The translations under genes were made by a program, and so were the position numbers. Below the pieces are notes generated by a model. The model made no database searches. It saw only the letters and a list, made by a program, of their open reading frames with translations, and was not told where the DNA came from. DNA of 18,588 nucleotides, taken from the NCBI GenBank assembly GCA_031396505.1, contig JANNKX010000279.1:1-18588 (forward strand), given 5' to 3'. This DNA is from JAAFHS01 sp031396505 (GTDB taxonomy: Bacteria > Pseudomonadota > Alphaproteobacteria > Rhodobacterales > Rhodobacteraceae). Within the stretch, counting starts at the first letter, position 1. The number at the start of each line of letters is the position of its first letter. Shown piece after piece: positions 6,918 through 14,009 of this stretch.

Positions 6918-7775
6918 TCACGGGGGCGGTGTGATGTGGGTTGATTGAATGATGTGCCAAAAGACGGCAGCGAAGACGATTGTCCCCCCGAGAAGCGTTT
7001 GGGCAGAGGGTTGTTCGGCAAAGATGATCCAGACCCAGAGCGGCGCCAAGGGGGCGTCAAGCGCGCCGATCAGGGCGGTTTCGACGGGCTTGATGTAACG
7101 CGAGCCGATCAGGAACAAGGCAAGGCCAAGGGCGGAGTTCACGAGGCCGAAGGCGGCGAGGATGGCAAGGTCGGGGGCGGCCGGGATGGATGACTGGGCA
7201 AAGGGTATCGCGACAGCCGCGCTGAGCAAGGCTGAAAGGGCGGCGGCGGGCAATGTGGGGATGGTGGGGTATTTGCGGCCCATCACCATCATGACGGCCA
7301 TGGCAAGCGTCATGCCAAAGGCAAGCGCGGTCCCGGTCCACGTCCCCTCATCGCCCCAGCCGATCATGTAGACAGCCCCGGCAAAAGCAAGGCTGGCGGC
7401 AATGGTGGCGGTGCGGCCGGGTGGCTCACGCAGGATTACCCAGCCAAGGGATGCGGCAAGGAAGGGGGCGATGGCATAGATGATGGCGACATGGGCAACA
7501 GTGGTCAGGCGCAGGGAGGCGATGAAGCAGAGCATGCCAATGGCCGAGATCACGGCATAAGCCCAACCTGCGGGAGCCAGACGCAGACATTCGCGCAGAC
7601 CGGTGCGGCCCTGAGTGGCCGCCAGCACGGCGATCAGACCGAGCGCACCGAAGAGGCCGCGCCAGACAAGCATGGTGGCGGCATCAAGCGGCAGAATGCG
7701 GGTGAAAAGTCCGGTCGTGCTCCACGCGACAGCCGAGGTGGTGACAAGGGCGATGCCAAGATGGCGGGGGTTCAT
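6918..7775 (-). CDS. EamA/DMT superfamily transporter
   Basis: A 285-residue hydrophobic protein with about ten predicted membrane helices in two EamA repeats. The first repeat begins AVAWSTTGLFTR and contains WRGLFGALGLIAVLAA; VAIIYAIAPFLAA and LGWVILREPPGRT are typical of its third and fourth helices. The second repeat holds ALIGALDAPLAPLWVWIIFAEQPS. These inner-membrane proteins mostly export metabolites or amino acids, or import nucleotide-sugar-like compounds; the substrate here is unknown. Two start codons are possible. ATG 7775 is preferred because AAAGG lies eight bases upstream, whereas it is only two bases from ATG 7781. It probably shares a transcript with the downstream pyrophosphatase, 58 bases away. 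Confidence 0.9.
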   Translation of the reverse strand: MNPRHLGIALVTTSAVAWSTTGLFTRILPLDAATMLVWRGLFGALGLIAVLAATQGRTGLRECLRLAPAGWAYAVISAIGMLCFIASLRLTTVAHVAIIYAIAPFLAASLGWVILREPPGRTATIAASLAFAGAVYMIGWGDEGTWTGTALAFGMTLAMAVMMVMGRKYPTIPTLPAAALSALLSAAVAIPFAQSSIPAAPDLAILAAFGLVNSALGLALFLIGSRYIKPVETALIGALDAPLAPLWVWIIFAEQPSAQTLLGGTIVFAAVFWHIIQSTHITPPP

Positions 7776-7897
7776 GGCCATGACCTTTGCGCATCAGGTG
7801 CGTTCCCCAAACGTTCACATTTCTGCAAGGCTATCAAGGGTGAATAGCGGGTGCGGCGGGCAGGGTCGACGCGGGGCTTGTGTGATCTTGCAACGGC

Positions 7898-7917
7898 GAT
7901 GGGCAATCCTGCCCGTC
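7898..7917 (-). terminator. palindrome just after the TraB/GumN-like gene
   Basis: GATGGGCA (7898-7905) pairs with TGCCCGTC (7910-7917) around a 4-base loop with one G-T pair, five bases beyond the stop of the TraB-like gene. It closely resembles the palindrome at 9395-9413, suggesting a small dispersed repeat that may serve as a transcript end. Confidence 0.38.
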
Positions 7918-7922
7918 CCATG

Positions 7923-8912
7923 TCACAGCGGCAGGCGTTCGACCTGCCATCCGGCGCGTTCCATGAGCGCCAGCACGCCGTCGTGGCCGGACAGGTGCAG
8001 CGCGCCAAAGGCGGCGAAGACGGGGCCATCCTTGGCCGCGGCCTCAATCACGGGGATCCAGTTGCGGTTGCGGGCGGCCATCATGGATTCCTCCATCTGG
8101 GCAAATTCGGCCTGCACTTTTTCGGGGGTATAACCGGGCAGGTCCAGCGAAATGTCTTTCAGCAGTTCCCAGATGATGCGGCTGTCCTGGGCAAAGTATG
8201 CATCGGCCAGTGTAACCGACATATCGACAGCGCGGTCTTCCATGGCGAGTGAGGTGTTGATCATGTCGATCTGTTCGGCGTTGGACATGCTGCCGAAAAT
8301 GGAAAAGATGGTGTCATAGGGTTCAAGCGCGCGCAGGGGGATGCGCTGTGCCTGTGCGGCGGCGATGACAGTGGCATCAAGGCCGTTGGCTTCGGTCATG
8401 CCTTCCATGCTGCAGGCGGGAATGGACAGCATGATGGTGACATACCAGGGTTGAAACTTGGCGGCCATAAAGGCGGGGATGTCGCGGTCGGCCATTGCGG
8501 CCACCAGACGATCCCAGTCCGCAGGGGGCATCTGTTCCAGCAGGGTCGGGCCTTCGGTGATCATCATCAGGGACGGCTCATCCGCCAGACGTGCCATCAG
8601 TTTCGCCTCTTCGTCGGGGCCTGCCTCGACCAGAACGGTGCGGGCGGCGGCGATGGCGGGGGCGATGGTGGTGCGCGTGGCGTCGTGGCGCGGATCATCC
8701 AGATGATATGTACCGATCATGGTCACGGTTTGCCCGTCGCGCGTGGCGCGCCAGTAATTGCCCTTTGGATAGGGAACTTGGGCGGCGCGGGCATCAAGCG
8801 CGGCGCGGTCGGCTGCTGGCATCTGATCAAGCAGGTTTTCGCCGACGCATTCAGCGGAGGCGGCGGATACCAACAGAAACAGGGCGGCAAGGGCGGCAAG
8901 GACGCGGGTCAT
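7923..8912 (-). CDS. TraB/GumN family exported protein
   Basis: A 329-residue protein of the TraB/GumN (PF01963) family. A signal peptide is clear: MTRVLAALAALFLLVSAASA with likely signal peptidase I cleavage after Ala20, so it should be periplasmic. The family's N-terminal GxxH motif is GTYHLDDPR (67-75), followed by VLVEAGPDEE. The C-terminal motif is FGALHLSGHDG (302-312) with His306. Members are proposed metal-dependent peptidases of the Tiki/TraB/PrgY group, but bacterial functions are mostly undetermined. Length is normal. It is transcribed away from groES; 187 bases separate the two start codons. Confidence 0.9.
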   Translation of the reverse strand: MTRVLAALAALFLLVSAASAECVGENLLDQMPAADRAALDARAAQVPYPKGNYWRATRDGQTVTMIGTYHLDDPRHDATRTTIAPAIAAARTVLVEAGPDEEAKLMARLADEPSLMMITEGPTLLEQMPPADWDRLVAAMADRDIPAFMAAKFQPWYVTIMLSIPACSMEGMTEANGLDATVIAAAQAQRIPLRALEPYDTIFSIFGSMSNAEQIDMINTSLAMEDRAVDMSVTLADAYFAQDSRIIWELLKDISLDLPGYTPEKVQAEFAQMEESMMAARNRNWIPVIEAAAKDGPVFAAFGALHLSGHDGVLALMERAGWQVERLPL

Positions 8913-9000
8913 GGGCGTTTCTCCGTCATGTCATCATAAAGTGGCATTGCGCGCCTAGGATGCCAAGGGTGAGCAGATCAATTTTGGTCAACTTGGGGTG

Positions 9001-9028
9001 TTGACTCGTGCCGCGCGCATCCCTAACT
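9001..9028 (+). promoter_or_regulatory. candidate groESL promoter
   Basis: TTGACT (9001-9006) lies before CCCTAACT (9021-9028). The -35 fits the sigma70 consensus well. The C-rich -10 region is closer to the heat-shock sigma (RpoH) pattern than to TATAAT, and it sits eight bases before the CIRCE operator. This position suits dual control by RpoH and HrcA, which is inference. Confidence 0.42.
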
Positions 9029-9036
9029 GACAGTCG

Positions 9037-9063
9037 TTAGCACTGCCACAGGCTGAGTGCTAA
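9037..9063 (+). promoter_or_regulatory. CIRCE operator (HrcA binding site)
   Basis: TTAGCACTG (9037-9045), a 9-base spacer, then GAGTGCTAA (9055-9063) match the CIRCE consensus TTAGCACTC-N9-GAGTGCTAA with a single mismatch, in the last base of the left arm. HrcA repressor binds CIRCE and keeps groESL low at normal temperature. It lies 36 bases before the groES start codon, so it would also be present in the leader mRNA. Confidence 0.93.
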
Positions 9064-9099
9064 TCCAACGTAACCTGGAACTCATAGGGAGAAACCCAG

Positions 9100-9387
9100 A
9101 TGGCATTCACACCGCTGCATGACCGCGTATTGGTCCGCCGCATCGAAGGCGAAGAAAAGACCAAGGGTGGTCTGATCATCCCGGATACCGCGAAAGAAAA
9201 ACCGGCAGAAGCCGAAGTCGTGGCCGTCGGCCCCGGCGCACGCAAGGACAGTGGCGAGCTAATTGCGCCGACGGTCAAGGCGGGCGACCGCGTGCTGTTC
9301 GGCAAATGGTCGGGACCCGAAGTGACGATCGACGGCAAAGAGCTGCTGATCATGAAGGAAAGCGACATCCTGGGCGTTATCGCCTGA
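9100..9387 (+). CDS. groES: co-chaperonin GroES
   Basis: The 95-residue GroES forms the heptameric lid of the GroEL chamber. The N-terminus AFTPLHDRVLVRRIEGEEKT, the mobile loop KTKGGLIIPDTAKEKP (19-35) that contacts GroEL, and the C-terminal strand DGKELLIMKESDILGVI are all typical. Length is standard. A GGGAG ribosome site precedes ATG 9100. It is the first gene of the CIRCE-regulated operon and is followed after 66 bases by groEL. In this spacer lies a palindrome at 9395-9413. Confidence 0.99.
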   Translation: MAFTPLHDRVLVRRIEGEEKTKGGLIIPDTAKEKPAEAEVVAVGPGARKDSGELIAPTVKAGDRVLFGKWSGPEVTIDGKELLIMKESDILGVIA

Positions 9388-9394
9388 AGGGTGT

Positions 9395-9413
9395 GATGGG
9401 CAGATTGCCCATC
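9395..9413 (+). repeat. palindrome in the groES-groEL spacer
   Basis: GATGGGCA (9395-9402) and TGCCCATC (9406-9413) form a perfect 8-bp stem with a 3-base loop, followed by CTACGCG. It lies eight bases after the groES stop and 41 bases before groEL. A near copy is at 7898-7917. It may stabilise or attenuate the transcript between the two chaperonin genes, or be a member of a dispersed palindromic repeat family. Confidence 0.5.
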
Positions 9414-9453
9414 CTACGCGATCCAACATCAACCCATTCAAGGAGCTATCAAA

Positions 9454-11100
9454 ATGGCTGCAAAAGACGTCAAGTTTGACACCGATGCCCGCGACCGGAT
9501 GCTGCGCGGCGTGAACATCCTTGCGGATGCTGTGAAAGTGACGCTGGGCCCGAAAGGCCGTAACGTCGTGATCGACAAGAGCTTTGGCGCGCCGCGCATC
9601 ACCAAGGACGGTGTGACGGTTGCCAAGGAAATCGAGCTGTCGGACAAGTTCGAAAACATGGGCGCACAGATGGTAAAGGAAGTCGCTTCCCGCACAAATG
9701 ATGAGGCTGGCGACGGAACCACGACAGCAACGGTTCTGGCACAGGCGATCATCAAGGACGGCATGAAAGCCGTGGCTGCGGGCATGAACCCGATGGATCT
9801 GAAGCGCGGCATTGATCTGGCGACCACCAAGGTTGTCGCGGCGATCAAGGCAGCGGCTCGTCCCGTCAAGGACACAGCCGAAGTCGCGCAGGTTGGCACG
9901 ATCTCGGCCAATGGCGAAGTTGAAATCGGCCGTCAGATTGCGGATGCGATGCAGAAGGTCGGCAACGAGGGTGTCATCACCGTCGAAGAAAACAAGGGTC
10001 TGGAAACGGAAACCGAAGTCGTCGAAGGCATGCAGTTCGACCGTGGTTATCTGTCGCCCTATTTCGTGACCAATGCCGACAAGATGATTGTCGACATCGA
10101 AGACGTGCTGATCCTGCTGCACGAAAAGAAACTGTCCAGCCTGCAGCCAATGGTGCCGTTGCTGGAAGCCGTGATCCAGAGCCAGAAGCCGCTGCTGATC
10201 ATTTCGGAAGACGTGGAAGGCGAGGCTCTGGCGACGCTGGTCGTCAACAAGCTGCGTGGGGGCCTGAAGATCGCTGCCGTGAAGGCACCGGGCTTTGGTG
10301 ACCGTCGCAAGGCCATGCTGCAGGACATCGCGATTCTGACCGGTGGTCAGGTGATCAGCGACGATCTGGGCATGAAGCTGGAAAATGTCGGGATCGACAT
10401 GCTGGGCCGTGCCAAGAAAGTGTCGATCACCAAAGACACGACGACGATCATCGACGGTGCAGGCGACAAGGCCGAAATTCAGGCACGTGTGGCCCAGATC
10501 CGTCAGCAGATCGAAGACACGACCAGCGACTACGACAAGGAAAAACTGCAGGAACGCGTGGCCAAACTGGCTGGCGGTGTTGCAGTGATCCGCGTGGGCG
10601 GCATGACCGAGATCGAAGTCAAAGAGCGCAAGGACCGCGTTGATGACGCGCTGAACGCAACCCGTGCAGCCGTGCAGGAAGGCATCGTTGTTGGCGGTGG
10701 CGTGGCGCTGATGCAAGCGGCAAGCGCGCTTGACGGCGTCAAGGGTGTGAACTCGGACCAGGATGCGGGCATTGCGATTGTGCGCCGCGCGCTGGAAGCA
10801 CCGCTGCGCCAGATCGCGCAGAACGCAGGTGTGGACGGGGCTGTGGTTGCAGGCAAAGTGCGCGAAAGCAAAGACAAGACCTTTGGTTTCAACGCCCAGA
10901 CCGAAGAATATGGCGACATGTTCAAGTTCGGCGTGATTGACCCGGCCAAGGTCGTGCGGATTGCACTGGAAGATGCGGCGTCCGTCGCATCGCTGCTGAT
11001 CACCACCGAAGCGATGATCGCGGATCGTCCGGAGCCGAAGTCGGGCGCCGGTGGCGGTGGCGGCATGGGCGGCATGGGCGGCATGGACGGCATGATGTAA
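9454..11100 (+). CDS. groEL: chaperonin GroEL
   Basis: The 548-residue 60-kDa chaperonin folds proteins in an ATP-driven double ring. The N-terminal AAKDVKFDTDARDRMLRGVN, the ATP-site LGPKGRNVVID and DGVTVAKEIEL, and the catalytic stretch AGDGTTTATVLAQAI with Asp87 are intact. The apical domain contains RGYLSPYFVTN and VKAPGFGDRRKAML, and the C-terminus ends in the usual Gly-Gly-Met repeats. AAGGAG lies ten bases before ATG 9454. It is co-transcribed with groES and ends before a strong terminator. Length and motifs are fully typical of alphaproteobacterial GroEL. Confidence 0.99.
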   Translation: MAAKDVKFDTDARDRMLRGVNILADAVKVTLGPKGRNVVIDKSFGAPRITKDGVTVAKEIELSDKFENMGAQMVKEVASRTNDEAGDGTTTATVLAQAIIKDGMKAVAAGMNPMDLKRGIDLATTKVVAAIKAAARPVKDTAEVAQVGTISANGEVEIGRQIADAMQKVGNEGVITVEENKGLETETEVVEGMQFDRGYLSPYFVTNADKMIVDIEDVLILLHEKKLSSLQPMVPLLEAVIQSQKPLLIISEDVEGEALATLVVNKLRGGLKIAAVKAPGFGDRRKAMLQDIAILTGGQVISDDLGMKLENVGIDMLGRAKKVSITKDTTTIIDGAGDKAEIQARVAQIRQQIEDTTSDYDKEKLQERVAKLAGGVAVIRVGGMTEIEVKERKDRVDDALNATRAAVQEGIVVGGGVALMQAASALDGVKGVNSDQDAGIAIVRRALEAPLRQIAQNAGVDGAVVAGKVRESKDKTFGFNAQTEEYGDMFKFGVIDPAKVVRIALEDAASVASLLITTEAMIADRPEPKSGAGGGGGMGGMGGMDGMM

Positions 11101-11125
11101 TCCAGCCCGCTTGGGTTGGGTTGGG

Positions 11126-11154
11126 AAAGGGCGCAGGACACTGCGCCCTTTTTT
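11126..11154 (+). terminator. intrinsic terminator of the groESL operon
   Basis: GGGCGCAG (11129-11136), GACA loop, CTGCGCCC (11141-11148), then six T (11149-11154). The preceding AAA extends the stem into the T-run. This is a textbook Rho-independent terminator, 28 bases after the groEL stop. Confidence 0.94.
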
Positions 11155-11211
11155 CTTTGCGCACAGGTGTCGTGCTGGTTAGGACTGTGCAGACACGCGG
11201 GGGGCACGAAG

Positions 11212-11547
11212 ATGGCACAGACGGGGGCGGCACGGCAGAATTCGTTTCTGATCCTGATGATGGCGGCGGTGCTGATTGGCGGGCTGGTCAGCGCAGTGAT
11301 GATCCCGGCAGGGGAGTTTCCGCCGCGCGGCTATGCGATTTTCAGCCTGTGCATTGATGCGGCGATGGCGGTGATCCTTGGGTTTCTGGTGATGGCCGAG
11401 CGGGGATTGCCGCAAACCGGCCTGACGCGTGCGGCGGTCGGATTGGGGGCAGTTGGGGTTGTGGCGGGCCTCGTGCAGGTGGCAATCCGGTTCACCAGCG
11501 ATCATGCATGGTGGACCGGCCATTACTTGCCGCCCGTGATCAGCTGA
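11212..11547 (+). CDS. hypothetical three-helix membrane protein
   Basis: I do not recognise this 111-residue protein. It has three hydrophobic segments: about residues 12-32 (FLILMMAAVLIGGLVSAVMI), 43-64 (AIFSLCIDAAMAVILGFLVM) and 75-95 (AAVGLGAVGVVAGLVQVAI). A short polar tail ends SDHAWWTGHYLPPVIS. It is probably an inner-membrane protein. ATG 11212 is chosen because a G-rich site (GGGGGG) lies upstream; the frame is open further upstream, but that would run back through the groESL terminator. It is followed by an EamA transporter on the same strand, 124 bases further on. Confidence 0.65.
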   Translation: MAQTGAARQNSFLILMMAAVLIGGLVSAVMIPAGEFPPRGYAIFSLCIDAAMAVILGFLVMAERGLPQTGLTRAAVGLGAVGVVAGLVQVAIRFTSDHAWWTGHYLPPVIS

Positions 11548-11577
11548 ACGGCTTGGACGGCATCGTGCGCGATCGAC

Positions 11578-11613
11578 ACTTGGTGCCTGCGGCGCGCGTC
11601 CGCAGATGCAAGT
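11578..11613 (+). other. imperfect hairpin between the membrane protein and EamA genes
   Basis: ACTTG (11578-11582) pairs with CAAGT (11609-11613) and CTGCGG (11587-11592) with CCGCAG (11600-11605) around a 7-base loop, with an unpaired stretch between the two helices. It has no T-run. It could be a weak terminator or leader structure, and may be chance in a GC-rich sequence. Confidence 0.25.
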
Positions 11614-11671
11614 GGAACCAACCGGTCGCGAAGATCACCGATTATTGCAAGACGAAAGCGGGGCGTCGGGG

Positions 11672-12541
11672 ATGCGTCTGATGCTGCTGACGATGCTTGC
11701 GATGTGTGCCTTTGCGGCGAATTCGGTGTTGAACCGGATGGCAGTGGCGGGGGGTGCGATTGACCCGGTGGCCTTTGCCGTTGTGCGGCTGGTGGCGGGG
11801 GCATTGGCCCTCGCGGGGGTGGTTCTGGTGCGGCGCGGGCTACGGCGGGGCAGCGTGATCTGGGCGGGCTGGCAAGGGCGGTTTGCAGGGGTGGCGGGGC
11901 TGCTGGTGTATCTGATGGGCTTTTCGCTGGCCTATGGCGGGCTGGATGCGGGGACGGGGGCGTTGATCCTGTTCGGGGTGGTGCAGGTGACGATGTTCGC
12001 AGGCGCGTTGGTGGCGCGGGAAGGGGTGCCGCGCCAACGCTGGGCAGGGGCGGTTCTGGCGTTTGCAGGGTTGGTGATGCTGTTATGGCCGGGGGATGCA
12101 GCGATCAGCCCGTGGCATGCGGGATTGATGATGGGGGCGGGGGCCGGCTGGGGCATCTATTCGCTGGCAGGGCGGCGCGCGGGTGATCCGGTGGCGGCAA
12201 CAGCGGCGAATTTTGCCCTGGGGGTGCCGGTGATGCTGTGTCTGTTGCCATGGCTGCCGATGGCGGTGCCGATGGGCGATGCGACGGCATGGGGCATCTG
12301 GCTGGCGGTGCTGTCGGGGGTGGTGACGTCGGGGATGGGGTATGCGTTGTGGTACGGGCTGGTGCCGCAGCTTGGCGCGGCGCGGGCGGCCTTGGCGCAG
12401 TTGACGGTGCCGGTGATTGCGGCGGCGGCGGGGCTTGTGTGGTTGGATGAGCCGGTCGGCTGGCGGTTTACGCTCGCGGCAGGGTTGGTCTTGGGCGGCG
12501 TGGCGTTGGGGTCAGTTCAAAGGGCGCGCGTCATCCGGTGA
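11672..12541 (+). CDS. EamA/DMT superfamily transporter
   Basis: A 289-residue, ten-helix EamA-type inner-membrane transporter. The N-terminal helix MCAFAANSVLNRMAV, the segment VAFAVVRLVAGALALAGVVL, the central AGAGWGIYSLAGRRAGDP and the C-terminal repeat VVTSGMGYALWYGLVPQLGAARAAL with LTVPVIAAAAGLVWLDEPV are family hallmarks. The start MRLMLLTM at 11672 is preferred because the longer frame (from 11606) adds a polar stretch not seen in the family and begins inside a hairpin. The ribosome site is weak, so the start is uncertain. It is not closely similar to the other EamA gene at 6918-7775. Its end overlaps the convergent GNAT gene by 25 bp. The substrate is unknown. Confidence 0.9.
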   Translation: MRLMLLTMLAMCAFAANSVLNRMAVAGGAIDPVAFAVVRLVAGALALAGVVLVRRGLRRGSVIWAGWQGRFAGVAGLLVYLMGFSLAYGGLDAGTGALILFGVVQVTMFAGALVAREGVPRQRWAGAVLAFAGLVMLLWPGDAAISPWHAGLMMGAGAGWGIYSLAGRRAGDPVAATAANFALGVPVMLCLLPWLPMAVPMGDATAWGIWLAVLSGVVTSGMGYALWYGLVPQLGAARAALAQLTVPVIAAAAGLVWLDEPVGWRFTLAAGLVLGGVALGSVQRARVIR

Positions 12542-13008
12542 CGCAGATGGGGGACGGCTGCATCGGGTGCGGGGGGAAAGGTTTTCTCATGCACAAAACC
12601 CATGGCGGACCAGAATGCGAGGCCTTTGGGATTGGCATCGAGCACGGCAATCAGCATGCGCCGGGCACCACGGTTCTGGGCCAGCGTGAAAACCTGCGTG
12701 GCGAGCTGGCGGCCAAAGCCGTGACGGCGGTGTGCGGCATCCACGATCAGCAGGCCGATATAGGCATCGCTGGCGTCGGGATAGCCAAAGGACAGGGCTG
12801 CCATCGCATCAAGGCGGGGGCCGTTGAAGAGGCCCGCATGCAGGCAATCGTCGGGCGTTTTGCCGGGGGGGCATTCGGTAAAGAAGTCATCGGCGGCATC
12901 GGGCAGCGGCGGGCGGCCGGATTCCAGCCGCACATAATCGGCTGCGCGCGCAAACAGATCCGTGACCTGCGCGCGATCAGCCTGATGGATCAGCTGACGG
13001 ATCAGCAT
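12517..13008 (-). CDS. GNAT family N-acetyltransferase
   Basis: A 163-residue GNAT-fold acetyltransferase, which transfers acetyl from acetyl-CoA to an amine. Motif A is IGLLIVDAAHRRHGFGRQLA (84-103), with the acetyl-CoA pyrophosphate loop RRHGFG (94-99). NPKGLAFWSAMGFVHEK provides the C-terminal motif B. The start at 13008 (MLIRQLIHQAD) is preferred because AGGAG lies eight bases upstream. A longer frame to 13095 would add 29 residues with no family resemblance. The substrate is unknown. Between it and the upstream membrane-protein gene lie 96 bases. Confidence 0.9.
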   Translation of the reverse strand: MLIRQLIHQADRAQVTDLFARAADYVRLESGRPPLPDAADDFFTECPPGKTPDDCLHAGLFNGPRLDAMAALSFGYPDASDAYIGLLIVDAAHRRHGFGRQLATQVFTLAQNRGARRMLIAVLDANPKGLAFWSAMGFVHEKTFPPAPDAAVPHLRHRMTRAL

Positions 13009-13104
13009 GCGGTGGCTCCTGATTTTCGCTTGGGTGCCGCGCGCAGAATGGCCGCAATCTGGCACGCAGCACAAGCGTACCGTTTTGCCCTGCAAGGGGG
13101 CGTG

Positions 13105-13707
13105 TCAGCTGCGAAAGAGCAGAAGATCGGCCTTGGTCCAGCAAAAGTAGCTGATCAGAAGGCTGAGCGTGACCACCATTTGCGCGCTGTCGATCTGTGG
13201 TGCCAGCAGGGCAAGCATGGCTGCAATCATCGCAGGGATACGGCTCACAAGCACGGCACTGCGGAACAGGTCCGGTGTGGCTGCAGCGCTGCGTCGGGGG
13301 CCGTGCCATGCGCTGCCGAATTTGCCAAGCGCATGCAGAAGGCCGGAGAAGGCCGCAAGAACAGGCTGGCCGAGCATGAACAGTGCGATCCCAAGCGCGA
13401 TGGCACCCATCCCAGATAACGTATCGCCCCAGCGATTGAGGCGTGCATCGGGTGGGGCACCGCATGCCCAGGCGCGGTGGTAGCATTCACCGCTGATGAA
13501 AAACACGAAAGTGGCGGTGGTCAGCGCGATGGCACTGCCGCTGCCGGCAAGGAAGGTTCCGATGGCAGCCACATCGCCAGAGGCGATGATCGGCGTGGCA
13601 ATGCCGACGATCAGGCTAATCGCATTGCCGATGTTGTAATAGCCGCCGGGGCCTTGCATGCGGTCGCGGAAGGGGCGGGGGCGTGTTGGCAAAGACTGTG
13701 TCAGCAT
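13105..13707 (-). CDS. uncharacterised multi-pass membrane protein
   Basis: I do not recognise this 200-residue protein. After a polar N-terminus rich in Arg and Pro (to about residue 25), it has about five hydrophobic segments: 29-46, 48-72 (AIGTFLAGSGSAIALTTATF), 98-125 (GMGAIALGIALFMLGQPVL and following), 150-168 and 172-195 (MVVTLSLLISYFCW). Conserved-looking loops include SGECYHRAWACGAPPDARLNR and LGKFGSAWHGPRR. It is probably in the inner membrane. The ribosome site is weak (GGTGA), so the start is moderately certain. Good codon use over 600 bases and the hydrophobic pattern support a real gene. Upstream lies a 302-base stretch with no convincing gene. Confidence 0.75.
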   Translation of the reverse strand: MLTQSLPTRPRPFRDRMQGPGGYYNIGNAISLIVGIATPIIASGDVAAIGTFLAGSGSAIALTTATFVFFISGECYHRAWACGAPPDARLNRWGDTLSGMGAIALGIALFMLGQPVLAAFSGLLHALGKFGSAWHGPRRSAAATPDLFRSAVLVSRIPAMIAAMLALLAPQIDSAQMVVTLSLLISYFCWTKADLLLFRS

Positions 13708-14009
13708 AAATTCACCATGAAAAGGGAATGAAAAAGGGCGCGGTAAAAAGCGTTGTGATGCGGCCGCAAATCAGCCTGCTTCGTCATGATGCCGCAACCG
13801 TGGTCGGGCCTGCGTGAGTTCCCCGTGAAAACGGCGTTTGCAGGCTGGGTGGAGCGCGCGTTGCAATCGGCGGCAGGGCTTGCCACGCAGCGGCGTCGCT
13901 TACGGCGCGAAGGCCCGCAAGGATTGGCAAAGGGGCAGAAGGCACCTCGATAACGCGGCAGTGTTTGCAGGGAAAGCCAGCGGCCGAAAGCCCTGCCGCA
14001 CCGGCGGGT
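13708..14009. other. 302-base stretch without a convincing gene
   Basis: Short open frames on both strands lack ribosome sites and recognisable protein. The left part holds the upstream region of the 13105-13707 gene. The right part can fold: GCAGGG (13967-13972) pairs with CCCTGC (13991-13996), with a small GCC-AGC-GGC hairpin inside. No T-run or promoter is clear. It may contain gene remnants or an RNA, but neither is supported strongly. Confidence 0.5.

Noticed and set aside
6860..7060. N-terminal extension of the pyrophosphatase
   Set aside because: It overlaps the EamA coding region in another frame and precedes the normal family N-terminus MTTLVFGHK.
9259..10716. A 485-residue open frame on the minus strand opposite groEL
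   Set aside because: It is a mirror of groEL codon structure in high-GC DNA, rich in His, Asp and Arg with no family wording; groEL on the plus strand is unambiguous.
6918..12541. The two EamA transporters as a recent duplication
   Set aside because: Their sequences share only family-level features and they sit in opposite orientation with unrelated neighbours.
13701..13886. A 61-residue minus-strand open frame upstream of the membrane-protein gene
   Set aside because: No ribosome site, no hydrophobic or domain pattern, and it overlaps the start of the neighbouring gene.
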